This document shows, one piece after another, positions 49,731 to 62,543 of a DNA stretch of 64,000 bases. A program made the position numbers and the translations under genes. Origin of the DNA: Augochlora pura (Eukaryota > Arthropoda > Insecta > Hymenoptera > Halictidae); assembly GCF_028453695.1 (NCBI RefSeq), contig NC_135780.1:1984001-2048000 (forward strand), in the 5' to 3' direction. Under the pieces are notes generated by a model. The model was not told where the DNA came from and searched no databases. It was given only the letters and a program-made list of their open reading frames with translations. Each line of letters begins with the position of its first letter. Position 1 is the stretch's first letter.

Positions 49731-52700
49731 GTTAAAATGTTCGATTCCCGTGTACCGGATGGTGGATCGGCTTTGTAAAACGTAAAAGGAAGAAGTTGCT
49801 CGACGGAAACTCGAATGAAGGGTCTAAAGCGGGTATTAACAGTTGGTTTAGTTTAATGTAAATTGCGAGATGGATTACAGGAATTAAATATTTGCGAACA
49901 AGTTTCGAACGGCGCCCGATTCGATGGAATCCTTACGGGAAACTTTTCATGAATTTTGTAATTTTTCGATTATTTGTTATTCCTAATTAATGTATTTTAA
50001 TGTCAACGATCTCTCGCGGAGCGTTCCGAAGTCAAATATTTCTTCACCTTTTCGGAAGAAATCCTTCTGCAAAAGTAGCCAATGATTATTTTAATTAAAG
50101 CTTAATCTACTGCAACACCGATTCGCGTTGCAAATAATTCAAAAAACAATCATTCGTGCAATTATTATAAGACGGATACCCGCAGTTCGGAAAAATCGCA
50201 GATTTCGGGACTGTTAACGCTACTATTCGATACGAATCGCACAGCCATTGGCCGATCGCGATAACGGACGTCCAATGAATGCGCTCGCCCCGCCCACGTA
50301 TGGCCTCGCTCCGCCCCGCCCACGTATGGCCTCGCTCCGCCCCGACAGCTCCCGGGCTGTTCGATAAAGCCGTATCATGGAAATTAGGTTTCGGAAACCG
50401 TTGGGATCGATGGAAATCGAAGGGAAATTCCGAAGCGACGGTTCGATTCCGAAGGAAAGGCATCGAGGATCGAGAATCGTCCCGATGGGATCTTGTCTCG
50501 TTTATCGAGACCCGCGACGAAGATCGAGAGTGGCGATCGAGGATCCACGGGAAAACAGATCGGGCTATTTACTCTGCCGGCTAGGCGAGTTATTGCGCGA
50601 TCGGTATCTCGATGCATCGCGTCGGCCGAGAAACGCTATCCGTGGACGCGGAAGCGTCTGATCCGTAACGAGATCGTTCGCGAGGCCTGGGCTCTCTGCG
50701 GTCGGAAGACCGGTGTAGCGTTACCTGTGTGACACTGACTTTCATATATCGGTTACGTAACAATTAGTACACGATTCCGAGAGGAACTAGTTCGCTGGCC
50801 CAGAAATAGTAACGGGCCGACCTCGAGCAAGAAATCGGAGACGTTCGATAGCATCGCAACCGCGTTTCCATCGGCTCCGCCCCCCCCCCCCCGTTTCGGC
50901 CCCGCCCACTTCCTTGCAACCGCGATCTTCGCCGAATCCCGCGTTCCATCGGAACGAGGGCTTAATACCGGCTTAATCAAAATTATATTAACCTTAGAAC
51001 TTCGAAAGGAGAGTCTCGAAAGTCGCGGAACTTCGCGCGAACGTTTGTGCGATCACCCGAATTTCAGCCAGGCGGAATGGCGCGCGCCGCCGAGGACGAA
51101 AGGAAAATTGAACTTCGCTTTGTTCGATAAGTACGATAGCTCTCTTGGTGTACGTTATGAGATCGGGGGAATTCGGTAACGAAGGAACGCGGCGCGGAAT
51201 TCGACAAGGGCTGCGGGAATAATAAAGTTGCTTAGCCGTCGAAAATATAATTTAATTTGCCCGTGCCTCGAGACGAGCTGTATTTGGAACCGCTGATGAA
51301 GGGATACACGCGCCGATGGATCCCGAAGTCAGGGAATTTTAAATTCTGCTTTTCTTCCCGGCCGAAACGGCCCGCGCCCCTTCGCAACGAGGCGTGTAAG
51401 CTAAAATAGTTGATCGTAGCCCACTATAAGCAGGCTTACTTAGTCGAGTGCCATTTAATGTAGAGCATACAAGTGTTCTCTCACAGGTATTAACTCGGGA
51501 ACTCCTAATGCACGGGTTCGTCGAACTCCGAAGTCAGTGAACTTCAACCCTTTCAACACTAATGGAACATGTGTGTCCCTCGCAGCTTCTACAAAAATAT
51601 GAAATCGTCGTGGCTATCAACGGGCCGCGCGAACGACAACTAACGCGACGAACGACGGTTCTCGATTCCAAACGATAGAACGTCGGACAATTTTGTTGCA
51701 GAATTGTGTTCGTTTCAGTTTCAGTTTCAGTTTCAGGAAACCTGCCGACTACGGGAAGATCTCGATTTTTGTAAAACGATCGTTGTGAAATGGAAGACGA
51801 CGTTGGCAGTAATTGTGAAATATAATAACATGTTATTCGATATTATCATTCGACATTGTATTCGTAATAATGTAATTTGAAATGTGCTCGCGTACCGAGT
51901 ACAGTGTATTCAGTGTAGTAAGCTGTGTATTAAAAGACTTTTAAAAATTCTGAATAAAACATTTCTGCATTGATAAACATTTTTCCCCCAATTGTTTATA
52001 TTGAAGGTTTACGAAAATTCTGAATAAATTATTTTCTCCTTAAAACAGCGATGTGATTGTTTCAAATTGCTCTTTTAAGCGCTTCCGCTGAACAAATATA
52101 ATGATCTTTCGAACAACAGTTACCTAGTAACAAATAAACGAAGATTCGCAAGAGCAATAACTGGCGAACAATACTATTAAAAAAGTATTAAGTATATGTC
52201 AGGTCGAAAAATGATTAGTTCGAAAAGTTATGATTTTTGTCCCGAGTTCCCGTATACGCGAAGAAGCACCGCGCGAAATCGTAAAAGCTCGTCACAAAAG
52301 CCCGAACCGAGAAGCTCCAAATTAAAAATGTACGACGATCCCCGGAGAAAAAGGGGTAGAAGAACAAGAAGAAGCAGCTTCTCCTGTCCAACTTTCATAT
52401 ATTTTTTTTTTCTCTACACGTCTTTGCGACCGGGTGTCGGTTCTTCCGGAAGAGTGATTAGCATGAGAATCGAAAACTTTGTCTTGGCGATCCGAGCGGA
52501 ATCCGTCGCCACGGATAAATCGTGTTGGACCAGCAGCAGAAGAAACGGCCTTGCGATCCGGGTCCCTCGGGCTTTTTCCCGGTCGTTCCCGTTCGACCGT
52601 CGACGCGACGTCCGGATCGGGGTTCATTTCCGGCGATTTTCCAGCCAGTTTTCAACGATCGGGAACACCTTCGACAGCCGTTCGCTCCCGTGAGATTCCC

Positions 52701-53485
52701 CTTATCGCGGTCGGGATAGCGAAATCCCATTATCAAAAAGAGTTCCCTCTCTCTCTCTTTGTTAAAAGTGAGTGTATGCATGTGTAGAAGAGAGAGAGAG
52801 ACAGAGAGAGTGGAAGTGAGAAAGAAAGGCTTAGAAAACGGCTCGCGCTCGGCGGGACGATCGGCGGAGAAGGAAACGACGGGTCTGGGCGCAATATCCC
52901 GAGCTACTTCGACGGAAATAATGTGGAAACGGCAAATATTATTTTAACCGTCGATTTATAGAGTGGGCCCGTCACTCTGACGAGAACCAAGCATTGTTGT
53001 TGCCGGGTGTTTCGCCCGCCGACCGCCACACGCTTCGCTCGAGCTCCTCCTCCGGTTTCCTCGCCCTCCCTCCCTCCCTCCCTCCCTCCCTACGTGCTCC
53101 CTTTTTGAAGCCGCTAATTATAAACGGCCCCGCGATTCTGCTTTCCCTTCGACGCGCCGCGCCGCGCGCACCACCGTTTCCATACTGGAGATCTGTTCGC
53201 CGATTGACCGACTCCTTCATTCCCAGAACACGACGACGAAAAAGGCCGCACGAAAAATCCCCCCAAATGTTTCCGCTGCCATCTGAGCCAGACCCTTGTA
53301 CAAGACGTCTCTGCGCTTGTTGCCTTCCTCTCGCGTTTGCCACTTTATTATTCGGTCGCGCAGTACTGGTGATTAGCGAAGATTAAGTAGACGAAACTCG
53401 TAACTTAATTTCGTAACAATTTTCTCGTTAGATTCATTTTTATTAAAAATTATTTTCAGAATCTTGTATGGGACTGATGCATTAA
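49731..53485. other. Non-coding DNA with tandem duplications and microsatellites
   Basis: No gene recognised. Contents include a 26-bp tandem duplication with CCCCGCCCACGTATGG near 50287-50338, a poly-C run near 50880-50892, four TTTCAG hexamers at about 51713-51737, GAGA tracts near 52785-52810 and (CCCT)n at about 53065-53091. Confidence 0.4.
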
Positions 53486-53860
53486 CCCTTTGACTACGGC
53501 ACACTTTGTTACGCACCGATCGTACCATACGGCAGGGATTGTGTTACGATGTGCGCCGAGAACGGCGAATTTTTGGGTAGGGATGCATTTTTGTTAAAAC
53601 ATATTTCAATAATCAAAAATCTGAATTTTATTATATTAAAACAATATTATTTATTTTCTTGAATCTGACTTAGTATAAATATCTAATAAACATTGTCTAA
53701 ATAAAAAATAACAAAATATTTAATAATCAAGTAAGGTATCAAGCGCCTCTAGGCGCCTTCCGTATCACAAAGCCGAACTGCGCTGGGCGCCTGAAGGCGC
53801 TCTCAGTATCACAAACGCAAAATTTCTAAGCGCCTATAGGCGGCCACAGTAGCCAAGAGG
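53486..53860. mobile_element. TTAA-bounded element with three subterminal palindromes
   Basis: TTAA at 53482-53485 and 53861-53864. Ends CCCTTTGACTACGG and (reverse complement) CCTCTTGGCTACTG match at 10 of 14. Toward the right end are three related palindromes: AGCGCCTCTAGGCGCCT (near 53739), GGCGCCTGAAGGCGCTC (near 53788) and CGCCTATAGGCG (53831-53842, 18 bases from the end). Non-coding, 375 bp. Confidence 0.65.
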
Positions 53861-54040
53861 TTAATTAGGTATTAATTGTATTATTTAAATTGTAAAACTG
53901 CATCGAGGCAACATCGTCCGGATTTTTGACGAGCCCCTGTTTCCGTCGGAAGCGTAGATTTACCAAATTGTCGACTGTATTTATAAAATGTCGAGGGCGA
54001 AGCGCAAAATCTGCAGAACGCGTGGTCGTTTGTGGGTTAA

Positions 54041-54122
54041 CCTGTTAGCAGGTCGGGGGTGATCAATGACCGGCACTCGGCCCGCCAGTGGCGCCGCGGG
54101 GATCATTAGTGACCGGCAGTTT
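54041..54122. mobile_element. Relic related to the 40024 element
   Basis: After TTAA (54037-54040) the end reads CCTGTTAGCAGG. GGTGATCAATGACCGGCACT starts 17 bases in, matching the GGTCACCGGTGACCGGCACT stretch of the element at 40024, and a second copy follows about 45 bases on. I could not find a matching right end. Confidence 0.5.
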
Positions 54123-57100
54123 CCGCGCAAACGGATTAAAGCGGCTGCAACGAACGACCGGTAATTCCGAATTATACCATAATGTTGATATTACCGGCAA
54201 TATTCACTTATTAAACTGCCGCGGACCGAAGAAACTGCTCCCTTAAAACCTAACCGAGATTTTATCCCGGGAAGTCTTACCTTCTGCGAGGCATCCTTCT
54301 CGGTTCCACCCTGATTTCGGTAAAACATTATACATTCCAACTTTAAGTGTTTTTGCTGCGCGAAAAGTGGCAGTCCTTGTTGAAGAATGACGACGCTGTT
54401 CGTCATACTACGTCAACGAAAGATCTTTTAAAAATAAAGAAGATAGAAATGAAATGACAAAGGAAGAAGAAGTTGATCGAGACGATTGTTGCCGCTTTAT
54501 TTTTACTATTATTTAGAACGAAAATCAGCGGACTGGTAAAAAGAGACGGAAGCAAACGAATTCAAGGGGAACAGTTTTATTTGCACTTCGTGCGACGCTG
54601 CTGTTGGAAATATTGAGAAGACAAACTCACTTGTCCAGCAGACTTCAAAATTTTGGCGAACCAAATTTTCTCACCGCCTGCAAGATAGAGCGCTGTAGAT
54701 CCCTCTACAGTACCCTTCAACTTTCAAATTTTGGATCATCAAATAAATTATTCTATCTCGTGAATCCTTTAAGATTCCCATTAAATTTTCGCCGAACGCG
54801 TTACAAGCGCGTCGCAGTCGAACAAAATTGATGCGGGGAAACCATTTTCGACTTCGCCGAACACATCGAATCTAACTTTTCGTACGTACACGCGTTTCGC
54901 TCGGTTGTTCGAGCAGCGAAAAGGGACTTTTTCGGATCGCGCATTAAACGAGTTTTAAGAGCATTTGCAACGATTTTCCGGTGGATTTTCTGCGAGCGGA
55001 CGGCGGATCGAAATTGGCGAAATGTGAACGCGGCTTAACGAACGCGTTCCGCGGCCTCTCGAGCCCCCGCGGAGCATCGACAATTTCGGCCCCGCGAGCA
55101 AGAAACGCGGTTGTTATTTTTCAAGGGTGCGGACGACAACGCCGGCAAGCGGCGGGAGAGCCGGCGCAGAAAAGGGAAGGAAATTTTATCGCGCGTAAAA
55201 ATAATGCGGCCCGGGCGCCGCGCCGCGGCCCGAAGCCTTTAACGAAATGGCTTGCATAAAATCTGCATGAAAACGCGGGCAAATTGTAGCCGGGTGTAAT
55301 TCATCGCGCGCATGGACAACGAATAATTCATTCTTTTTCATAAATTTCGGCCGGCCAGGACTTCCGATAACAAGTCCGATCCGACCTTTAATCTTCGATT
55401 CGATTTCGCTGGAATTTTTACGAGAACCGGCTACGTCCGTTCCGTCTACCCATCTCTCTCGCTCCTTTCCGGCTCTCTCTCTCTCTCTCTCTCTCATTGA
55501 ATTATTAAGTGCATCGACTGCACCGGTGCGCTGTTTTCTTTCCGACATTTATTCGAGTTCCGACACGGCTCCCGCTCTCTTCGGCAAAATGGCGCCGGAT
55601 ATGGAGCGCCGCTGACTGGTATTATCGCGGAAACTTAATTTCTATGTTTCTGACGGACGGATTGGAATTCCAAGCAACCGTCTATTAGCGATGTCTAGAC
55701 GGAAAATTCTTTACACATAAGAAAAACTCAACTGTTGGAGTAGGTCAGCATCTTTGCTGAAGTCACTGCTGCTAGATTCAAAAAATGAAAATAATTCCTT
55801 TTGAAATTGCTTTTTAGAAAAAATAACATCTAACCAGAAAAACTAACGAAATTGTCGATCTATTTTCGAGAACCATAAAGCGAAATTTTGTATAAAATTG
55901 TCCATGAAGTGGCAGCGTTAAAATAATGCGTCGACCGTTCTAAAATCCCCCAGCTTATTTTAGTCGCGAACGCATCAAACTGGCGGGCCGATAATCATTT
56001 TCTATGTCGAGGGTCGTCGCGGAATATCGCGCGGAGGGGATGTGCCGGCGTATCCGGCCACTTCTGCCGATTTTTGTCGGCGATAGGAACAAATACCGGA
56101 TCAAACGTAGATAATAGGTTGAACCATTGTCGACACACGATATTATTTCCCCGTTTCCGCAGCTTGGTTACGGCGGCCTCCCTGTGTAAACAGGAATGCA
56201 AATGAGGCGGGATCCAAGGGAGCCCGGCGCGGCGTTTCGCGAGATCCCGGAGCCCGATATAAATCGTATTGAATTCGACCGAGGGCGGATTCCCAATGAG
56301 GCGGGGCCGGTCTGCTTCTCGACGTCGGAAGCCGACCGAGAAACTTGTACGATTTGGAATTTCATTGATACAGCGTATACCGTATTCTCACTCTCTGTCG
56401 AATGTATCGCGGCTACGCCGCGGATGGATCCCCCGAGCCGAGTTCTACTCATCTTTATACGGGACCGATCGACCGCCGTCTTGATGCGATCACCCGAGTA
56501 GCGCGACCTCCTCTACTCGTCGACTTCTTCCCGAGAAAATCGGCGGACTCCTATTTTTCAAGTTCGATCCTTTCAGCCTCTGCTTCTCGGAGAATTGAAT
56601 TGGCAACGTAAATTAGTCCGAATTGTCGCACGGTGAACTCTGGCAATTGGCTCTCTGCGACAACAATTATTTTAACGTGTAGATGACACAAGGTGAGGAA
56701 TTAGGTGGGCTGCTTCTTTCTCAAAGATCTTTATTCGACTGCCCTTTCTCTTCGGAAAAAGGGCCTCCTTCCCTCGATGAACCATCTCATCACCTAAACA
56801 GAGACCTCCTTATCTCGGAAACATAAATAGTGCGTCGCCTGACCGGCGACCATCTCAGAGATCGCTTACTTCGAGATAACTTAATGTTATCTCGAAGTTT
56901 AAGATTATAATTTAACGCCATTTAAATTTGTTGTACTAAATAGCCATGTATCATTTAATATTTGGCAAATAGAAACATCACGGTGAACCGAAATGAAGAG
57001 ATATCCGATTCAACAACGCCTGTTTATCGTTAATAGTTATTACAAATTTAATGTTATACGGAAGTTGGAAAACTAAAACTAAAATTTAAAGAAAGTGCTA

Positions 57101-57815
57101 GATTACTCACGGATGAAATGAATCGCGATAGAAATGATTAGGAAATGTAGCATAATGTAAACGCGTTAAGAAAAGCGTCAATAAGAGCATCTATTTTCAC
57201 CTGAGTTTATTATATAATAGTTGGAAAAAGGAATCAATTTTTATCTCATTTCCGTTTCTCGCAATCGAGTTAACAAGTTTTTATATCGGACAAAGATCCG
57301 CGCTCCAGTTATAACGAAGCGAAACTCGCTTTCGAACGATGGGATAGGTTTAAACTCTCGAGAAGCAACAGCTTTAGAAAAGTTCGCTCGAAGAACAGCT
57401 GTTTATTAAATATTACGGCCGAACCGAGACCGACAATGGAATCCTCGGGCAGCCATCGGCGGCCGCTCGAACAACAAACAAACAAACAAACAATAACTGC
57501 AAAGAAACAGCTATTTTTCCGGCTTCCGGACTCCATTTCGGAGCTTTCCGCGCGAGTCGGTCCGGTTATTAAGTGGGCAAAGGGGGTGAAAGAGCCACGG
57601 TAAACATACGAACGGCACCAAATGGATCTCGGGAGTCTTCGATTACAAGAAAGTCCGAGCAAAACTGTTCCTCCGGATGCTCGCCGGCCCAGCGCCCGGC
57701 AAAAAGGCGGACGCGAGTGGCGGGAATTAATAAGAATCACCGGGGCTGAATGGCACTACAAAGTTCGATCCTCGAAAGTTTAAAAGCCACGCGAAAGTAG
57801 AGGCAGAGGGAGTAG

Positions 57816-57847
<32 letters not shown>

Positions 57848-59298
57848 GAAGAAGAAGAAGAAGAAGAAGTAGAAGCAGAAGAAGCGGGTCGAAGTTGCAG
57901 GGAGGGCAGAGGGCGGGAAAGTTGAGCCCGCGCCGCCGCGATAGGAATACATCGACGAGAATATATGTATTGAATCATCACCCCAGGCTAATAAACCGAC
58001 CGAACGAGATGGAATAACGAGCAATTGGATCGTATCCGCGCGCCTGTTGTTCGACAAATCGTCCGTGAAACGAAGAATTCAAGAAACTGGCCAATTATTC
58101 CCTTTATTGCCGTGGGCCCGTGCGCCCGGGAGCCCTTTAACTATGAATCGGGAACGATAATCGTCGCACGCATTAGCCTAACAACCATCAATACCCGGCG
58201 GGAGCTTTTAAAAGCTGAACTTTTTTCTCCCTTCGACGGAAACTGCTGATCGCCTTTGCACTTTTTCCAAACGCGATGGTTCAATTCATTCGAAGATCTG
58301 CAGTTTTATTATATCGAGCATAATACTTTATTCGGAAAATTCAGTATCGATTTTTCCGAATATTCTAACCGTATTGATTTCGTTTAAATATTAGCGTTTC
58401 TTTGCCGTAATTAACGAGAGAAAATGATCTCGTTAAATGTACAATTTTTCTAGAAATCGTTTGCCAATTTAATCTACGAAATTGTAGGTCACACCGTAAC
58501 AGAACTTTTCCTCAAAGTACATTAAATTTATCAACCTGATCGGTAGAATACTCTCTCGAATATGGTCAAGCGGTTGCGAAAATATTGAATTTTTCCTTGA
58601 TATTCTGCGGAAACATTTCTAATGTAAGGCAAGTCGATGTTTCCGTCCACCGGAGAGTGAGCGAATGATTACTCGATAATGGTGCAGCCCCAAATTCGAC
58701 TACTTACGAAGAGCCATCGGTTGTTCTCGGTTGCCGGGGACGTTGGCCGCCGTCGCGACGAAAATCTCCCGCGATAGCAAGTCCCTCGGGCCGGCGACGA
58801 GAATCCGTTTTAACGTCTCGAAGCACACGGTCCGCTGAGTGTCTAATAACGCCTTCTTTACTGCTTTCATTTCAGTCGCTGGAAATTGTCGGGCGCGACG
58901 TTGTCCGACACGAACGATTTGATTTTTCTTACACGTTCTCCCGCTCGGTCTCACGGGAAAAACTGCGACACGCTCCCGCCGACGGTAATAATTGCGATAT
59001 TACGGCGACGGAGATGAACGGTCGCGAGAGACTTTCTTCCCGGGGACTCGTAATCCGTGATCGACGAGGCGGACGTCTTGGATCGATCCAACTCTTCTGT
59101 TTAAGAATAGGAACACACCTTTATCCCTTCCGGAAAGAAAAGCTGTCGTCGCGAACGCGTTCATGTCTCCACCGAATAATGAAATTATGCTCGGCGACTT
59201 GCGCGATCTAGACTTCCGTGCTATTGTTTATCGATATTCTGGTGATACCAACCGTCATGTACGATACAATGAACAAATCAGAATATATTAATAACTAT
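54123..59298. other. Non-coding DNA
   Basis: No gene recognised. (CT)n lies at about 55470-55496, (AAAC)n at about 57471-57495 and a GAA-rich run at about 57813-57885. A perfect 13-bp inverted repeat with a 5-base loop lies at 56868-56898. GC-rich and AT-rich patches alternate. Confidence 0.4.
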
Positions 59299-59491
59299 TA
59301 GGTCGTTCGGAAAGTCGTTTCGTTTTTTTTCTTGGTGGAAATGAAACACAATAGATTACTAAACAAAATCTATTGTAAGGAATCAAACAAAATTTTTAGC
59401 AAACAAGACTTACTACATCAGTTGTCCAATTATATAATGATTATGCAGTTTAAGCGTGAAGTTGGCTGTGAAAAAATTAAGTCCCAATACT
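59299..59491. mobile_element. Mariner-like miniature element, truncated copy
   Basis: Starts after TA with TTAGGTCGTTCGGAAAGTCG and runs in the opposite orientation to the copy at 47627. Shared interior strings include GTGAAGTTGGCTGTGAAAAA and AATCAAACAAAATTTTTA. Similarity stops near 59491 and the second terminal repeat is missing. Confidence 0.7.
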
Positions 59492-60374
59492 TTACTTTTA
59501 AACCCAATACTTTACTAAGTTTATCAATGTATTGTCAAGAACTACCCTAGAAATTGATTCCATCAAATTGTTATATAGAAACAAGTACACACAAAACATT
59601 GCATAAAAGTTAACTAATTTCTAGTTTGTAAAGAATTCAATAATGGATATTGTAAAAAGATTATTGACCTAACAAAACGCGAAGATAGCCTCGCTCTTTT
59701 TAATATAATTATATGTCTTTTGCCGTGATCGTTGCATCCGTGTATTTCTTTTAAAATAGCGTTACGATACTTAAGCTGCAAAATCATTAGTTCGAAAGTG
59801 AAGGGTTTTTCTCCACGGGAAGGAAAAAGCTGCCGTGTCTTACAATTAACGCAGAGAAATTCTGTTTCGCTCCGCGCGGTTGTTTCATCTTGTTTATCCT
59901 GTGTTTGAATAGACACGCGGAAATACTCGGCCATATTCGAAAAGAACTTGCCCGGGCTTAAGTTATCGGGGATATCATTTGTCTCGCCGGAAATAAGCAA
60001 CGAATTTCATTAGGGCTGTCGCGCGTCTTTTGCGAAGACCGTTACGTATTTTTCGCGGCGGCGCGGCGCACGGGGTGAAAAAAACGGTGACGGAAGGAGC
60101 GCGATTACAAATAGCTCGGCGTGCGGTCCAAGTTGCGAAGTTGCCGGGACAGCGTCATGTATCTTAAAGAAGTTCGCGACCGGGAGGCTATTTGTCTCTA
60201 CCGCAGCGTCTGTTGGTCGCTAAGGGCTGAACAAGAGACACCGCGGGCTTTTTCTCGCGATCGGAACAGTCGCGAACAGGTCCTCGTTGCGCGAGGACCG
60301 GAGTTCACAGGGAAATAAGTTACGCGAGGAATGGAGGCACCTTGCGCGAGGTTTTAATAATGTTAGAACGTTAA
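59492..60374. other. Non-coding DNA
   Basis: A 128-codon open frame on the minus strand (60000-59614) shows no family resemblance and no splice or domain support. Nothing else recognised. Confidence 0.35.
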
Positions 60375-60662
60375 CCCTTTTAGTGCCGGGCGAAATAGAG
60401 ATGCCTATGCGAAAAAAACCGTCCGAATTTCACAGTTTTACAAGGGTTCGGAAAAATGCTTGTAAAAACCAAACGAGAAACAATATTTACATGATTCAAA
60501 AAGCTGGTCGATTATTAAAATATTTTTTTTAATTATCTTGTAATGAAATTAGATCATTTATAACGCATTAAAAATTTATTTTGAGATAGAGTTCTCCCGC
60601 AATGCGAGTAGTAAACCGCTACAAGGCGCGAGCCGATATATCGGCTCCCGGCACTAAAAGGG
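60375..60662. mobile_element. TTAA-bounded miniature element with perfect palindrome
   Basis: TTAA at 60371-60374 and 60663-60666 flanks 288 bp with perfect 16-bp inverted ends CCCTTTTAGTGCCGGG. A perfect 18-bp palindrome GAGCCGATATATCGGCTC (60630-60647) ends 15 bases before the right terminus. Non-coding. Confidence 0.88.
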
Positions 60663-60666
60663 TTAA

Positions 60667-61927
60667 ATATATCTAAAATATTAAATTACCGAATCGACGT
60701 GACACAGAACTTCTGACTGATCATAGTTCAGGATCGTAATGTTTACCTGGAAGCTGCGCCACGCCGTTGCACTACGCCGCTGCACGGGACCACGCACGGG
60801 ACTACGCATGCGTCGCCTACCTCGCTCCTTGCGTAACTTATTTCCTTGTGAACACTGGTGAGGACCACTCGAAATGAGTCTTTCGAACGAGATCTCGAAC
60901 GATGAGACCAGGGAAAAGTTTGCTCCCGATGGAGGACCGGGCGAAACTTTAATTAACCGCGATGGGCTCCGGCGTTCGCTCGAAATTCAAATAGGGTATC
61001 GAATAAGAAGGGCGAAAGTTCGACGAAGAAACGAGGCCGACGCGCGACGCAGCCGACCTTATCATTAGATACCTCGGCTCGAACTTGGAATTAATTTTTA
61101 AAGTGTCCCTAAGGAGGCGGAAGTGCTCGGAGAACTGGCAGAGTGGGCTCCTCTCCTCTCTCTCTCTCTCTCTCTCTTCTCGAAGATCATCCGGCTTAAA
61201 TCGGTAGGCAGACGTCGTATCGAGAGGGACGCTTCCTGTTTGCTTTGCCAGCCCGGCAAGGGTACCGGCACACAGTCCTACAGAAATCATGGTCGAAACC
61301 CTCTAGAAATCGAAGTTGTCGGTGGGAAGGTTTTCATTTATGGATTGGCTACTTCAACACTAAACCAATCGAGGTTTAAGAGCGGCGAAGTGGTGCCTTA
61401 TTTAAAATTACAAGGTAGAGTTTATTGAAATTTTCTACGATTTTTGTAACATTGTCTGACTGAATAAAGAAATGCATTCAACAATTTCTAATGAAAACAG
61501 CTCTACGGCTAATATAATTATCGACATCAACGACGTCGCGATGACAGCAACGTAGAAATTATTTTCCGTCCTGGGGATGAAACGGAGACAAGTACATAGA
61601 TTTTCGACGAAATTTGGAAATTCGGATTCGTAATAAGTAGACTGCAGATTGTATGCTTTTATAATAAAAATGTTTGACGAAGTATAAAACAGCGAGAATG
61701 TAAAACGAATTTAAGAACAAAAGAAGAAAATTTCAATTTGTTATATGGTGATCATCGACCATGAGAACCTTGATATACGGTACAAATTTTCAATGAAATC
61801 CGCCAATGTAATTCGACCATGATTTCGGGTTTCCGTAGGATCGCGCGTTCGCAGACAGTTCGAATGAGTTTAGAGAAGCGAGACAGTGGCCCTCGTATCT
61901 GTTATCCTGGTGCCGGAGACCCTTAAC

Positions 61928-61990
<63 letters not shown>

Positions 61991-62543
61991 CGGGCTGCAG
62001 GACGGAAGGAGTACATAAATAGAGACGTCAAACCATAATCCAGGGCCACGTCTAGTCGCCGGGACGTTCTCATCGCGCGGCGTTTCTTCTTGTGTCGGGA
62101 GGAACGAGTACAGCCGTGCTGCTCCGAAGTTGTTCCGAACTTTCGGAGTTCGGAATTGCTGGCTCGACGCTGACGAGTCTATCGAGGTCGGCTGATCCGA
62201 CATCACGCGCTTCACGAGCAAGTTCCGCAGGCTCCGTGACACTTTTTCGGACCTCCTTACCACCTGGGGACCCTGCACAGTCCTCTCTCTAGACACCGAC
62301 AATTGGATTCGACAGCTGGCCCGAGACTGAGAAACGCCGCACCCCGCTGATCCCATCGTGGTTCGCAGACACCTTTGCCCCAAGGATCGAATCTAACCAC
62401 TATTTTTCTTATTCATTCTTCTCTTATTCCCTTGCCCTACGATTTCTTTCCCCAGCTAACACGATTAGCCCTCCTTCGCCCTTAATCCTCACAGTCCCGA
62501 AGAGCGATTGGATGTTCACGCAAAGTCTCACGATCGGGTTTAA
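60667..62543. other. Non-coding DNA with CT microsatellites
   Basis: (CT)n tracts at about 61154-61177 and 61929-61988. A long minus-strand open frame around 62 kb is an artefact of the second tract, which is open in all frames. No gene recognised. Confidence 0.45.

Noticed and set aside
59614..60000. 128-codon minus-strand open frame containing a CxxC
   Set aside because: No domain, no splice partners and no codon pattern like the real genes nearby; kept only as unsupported.
61790..62383. 197-codon minus-strand open frame
   Set aside because: It runs through a 60-base CT microsatellite that is open in every frame, and shows no recognisable domain.
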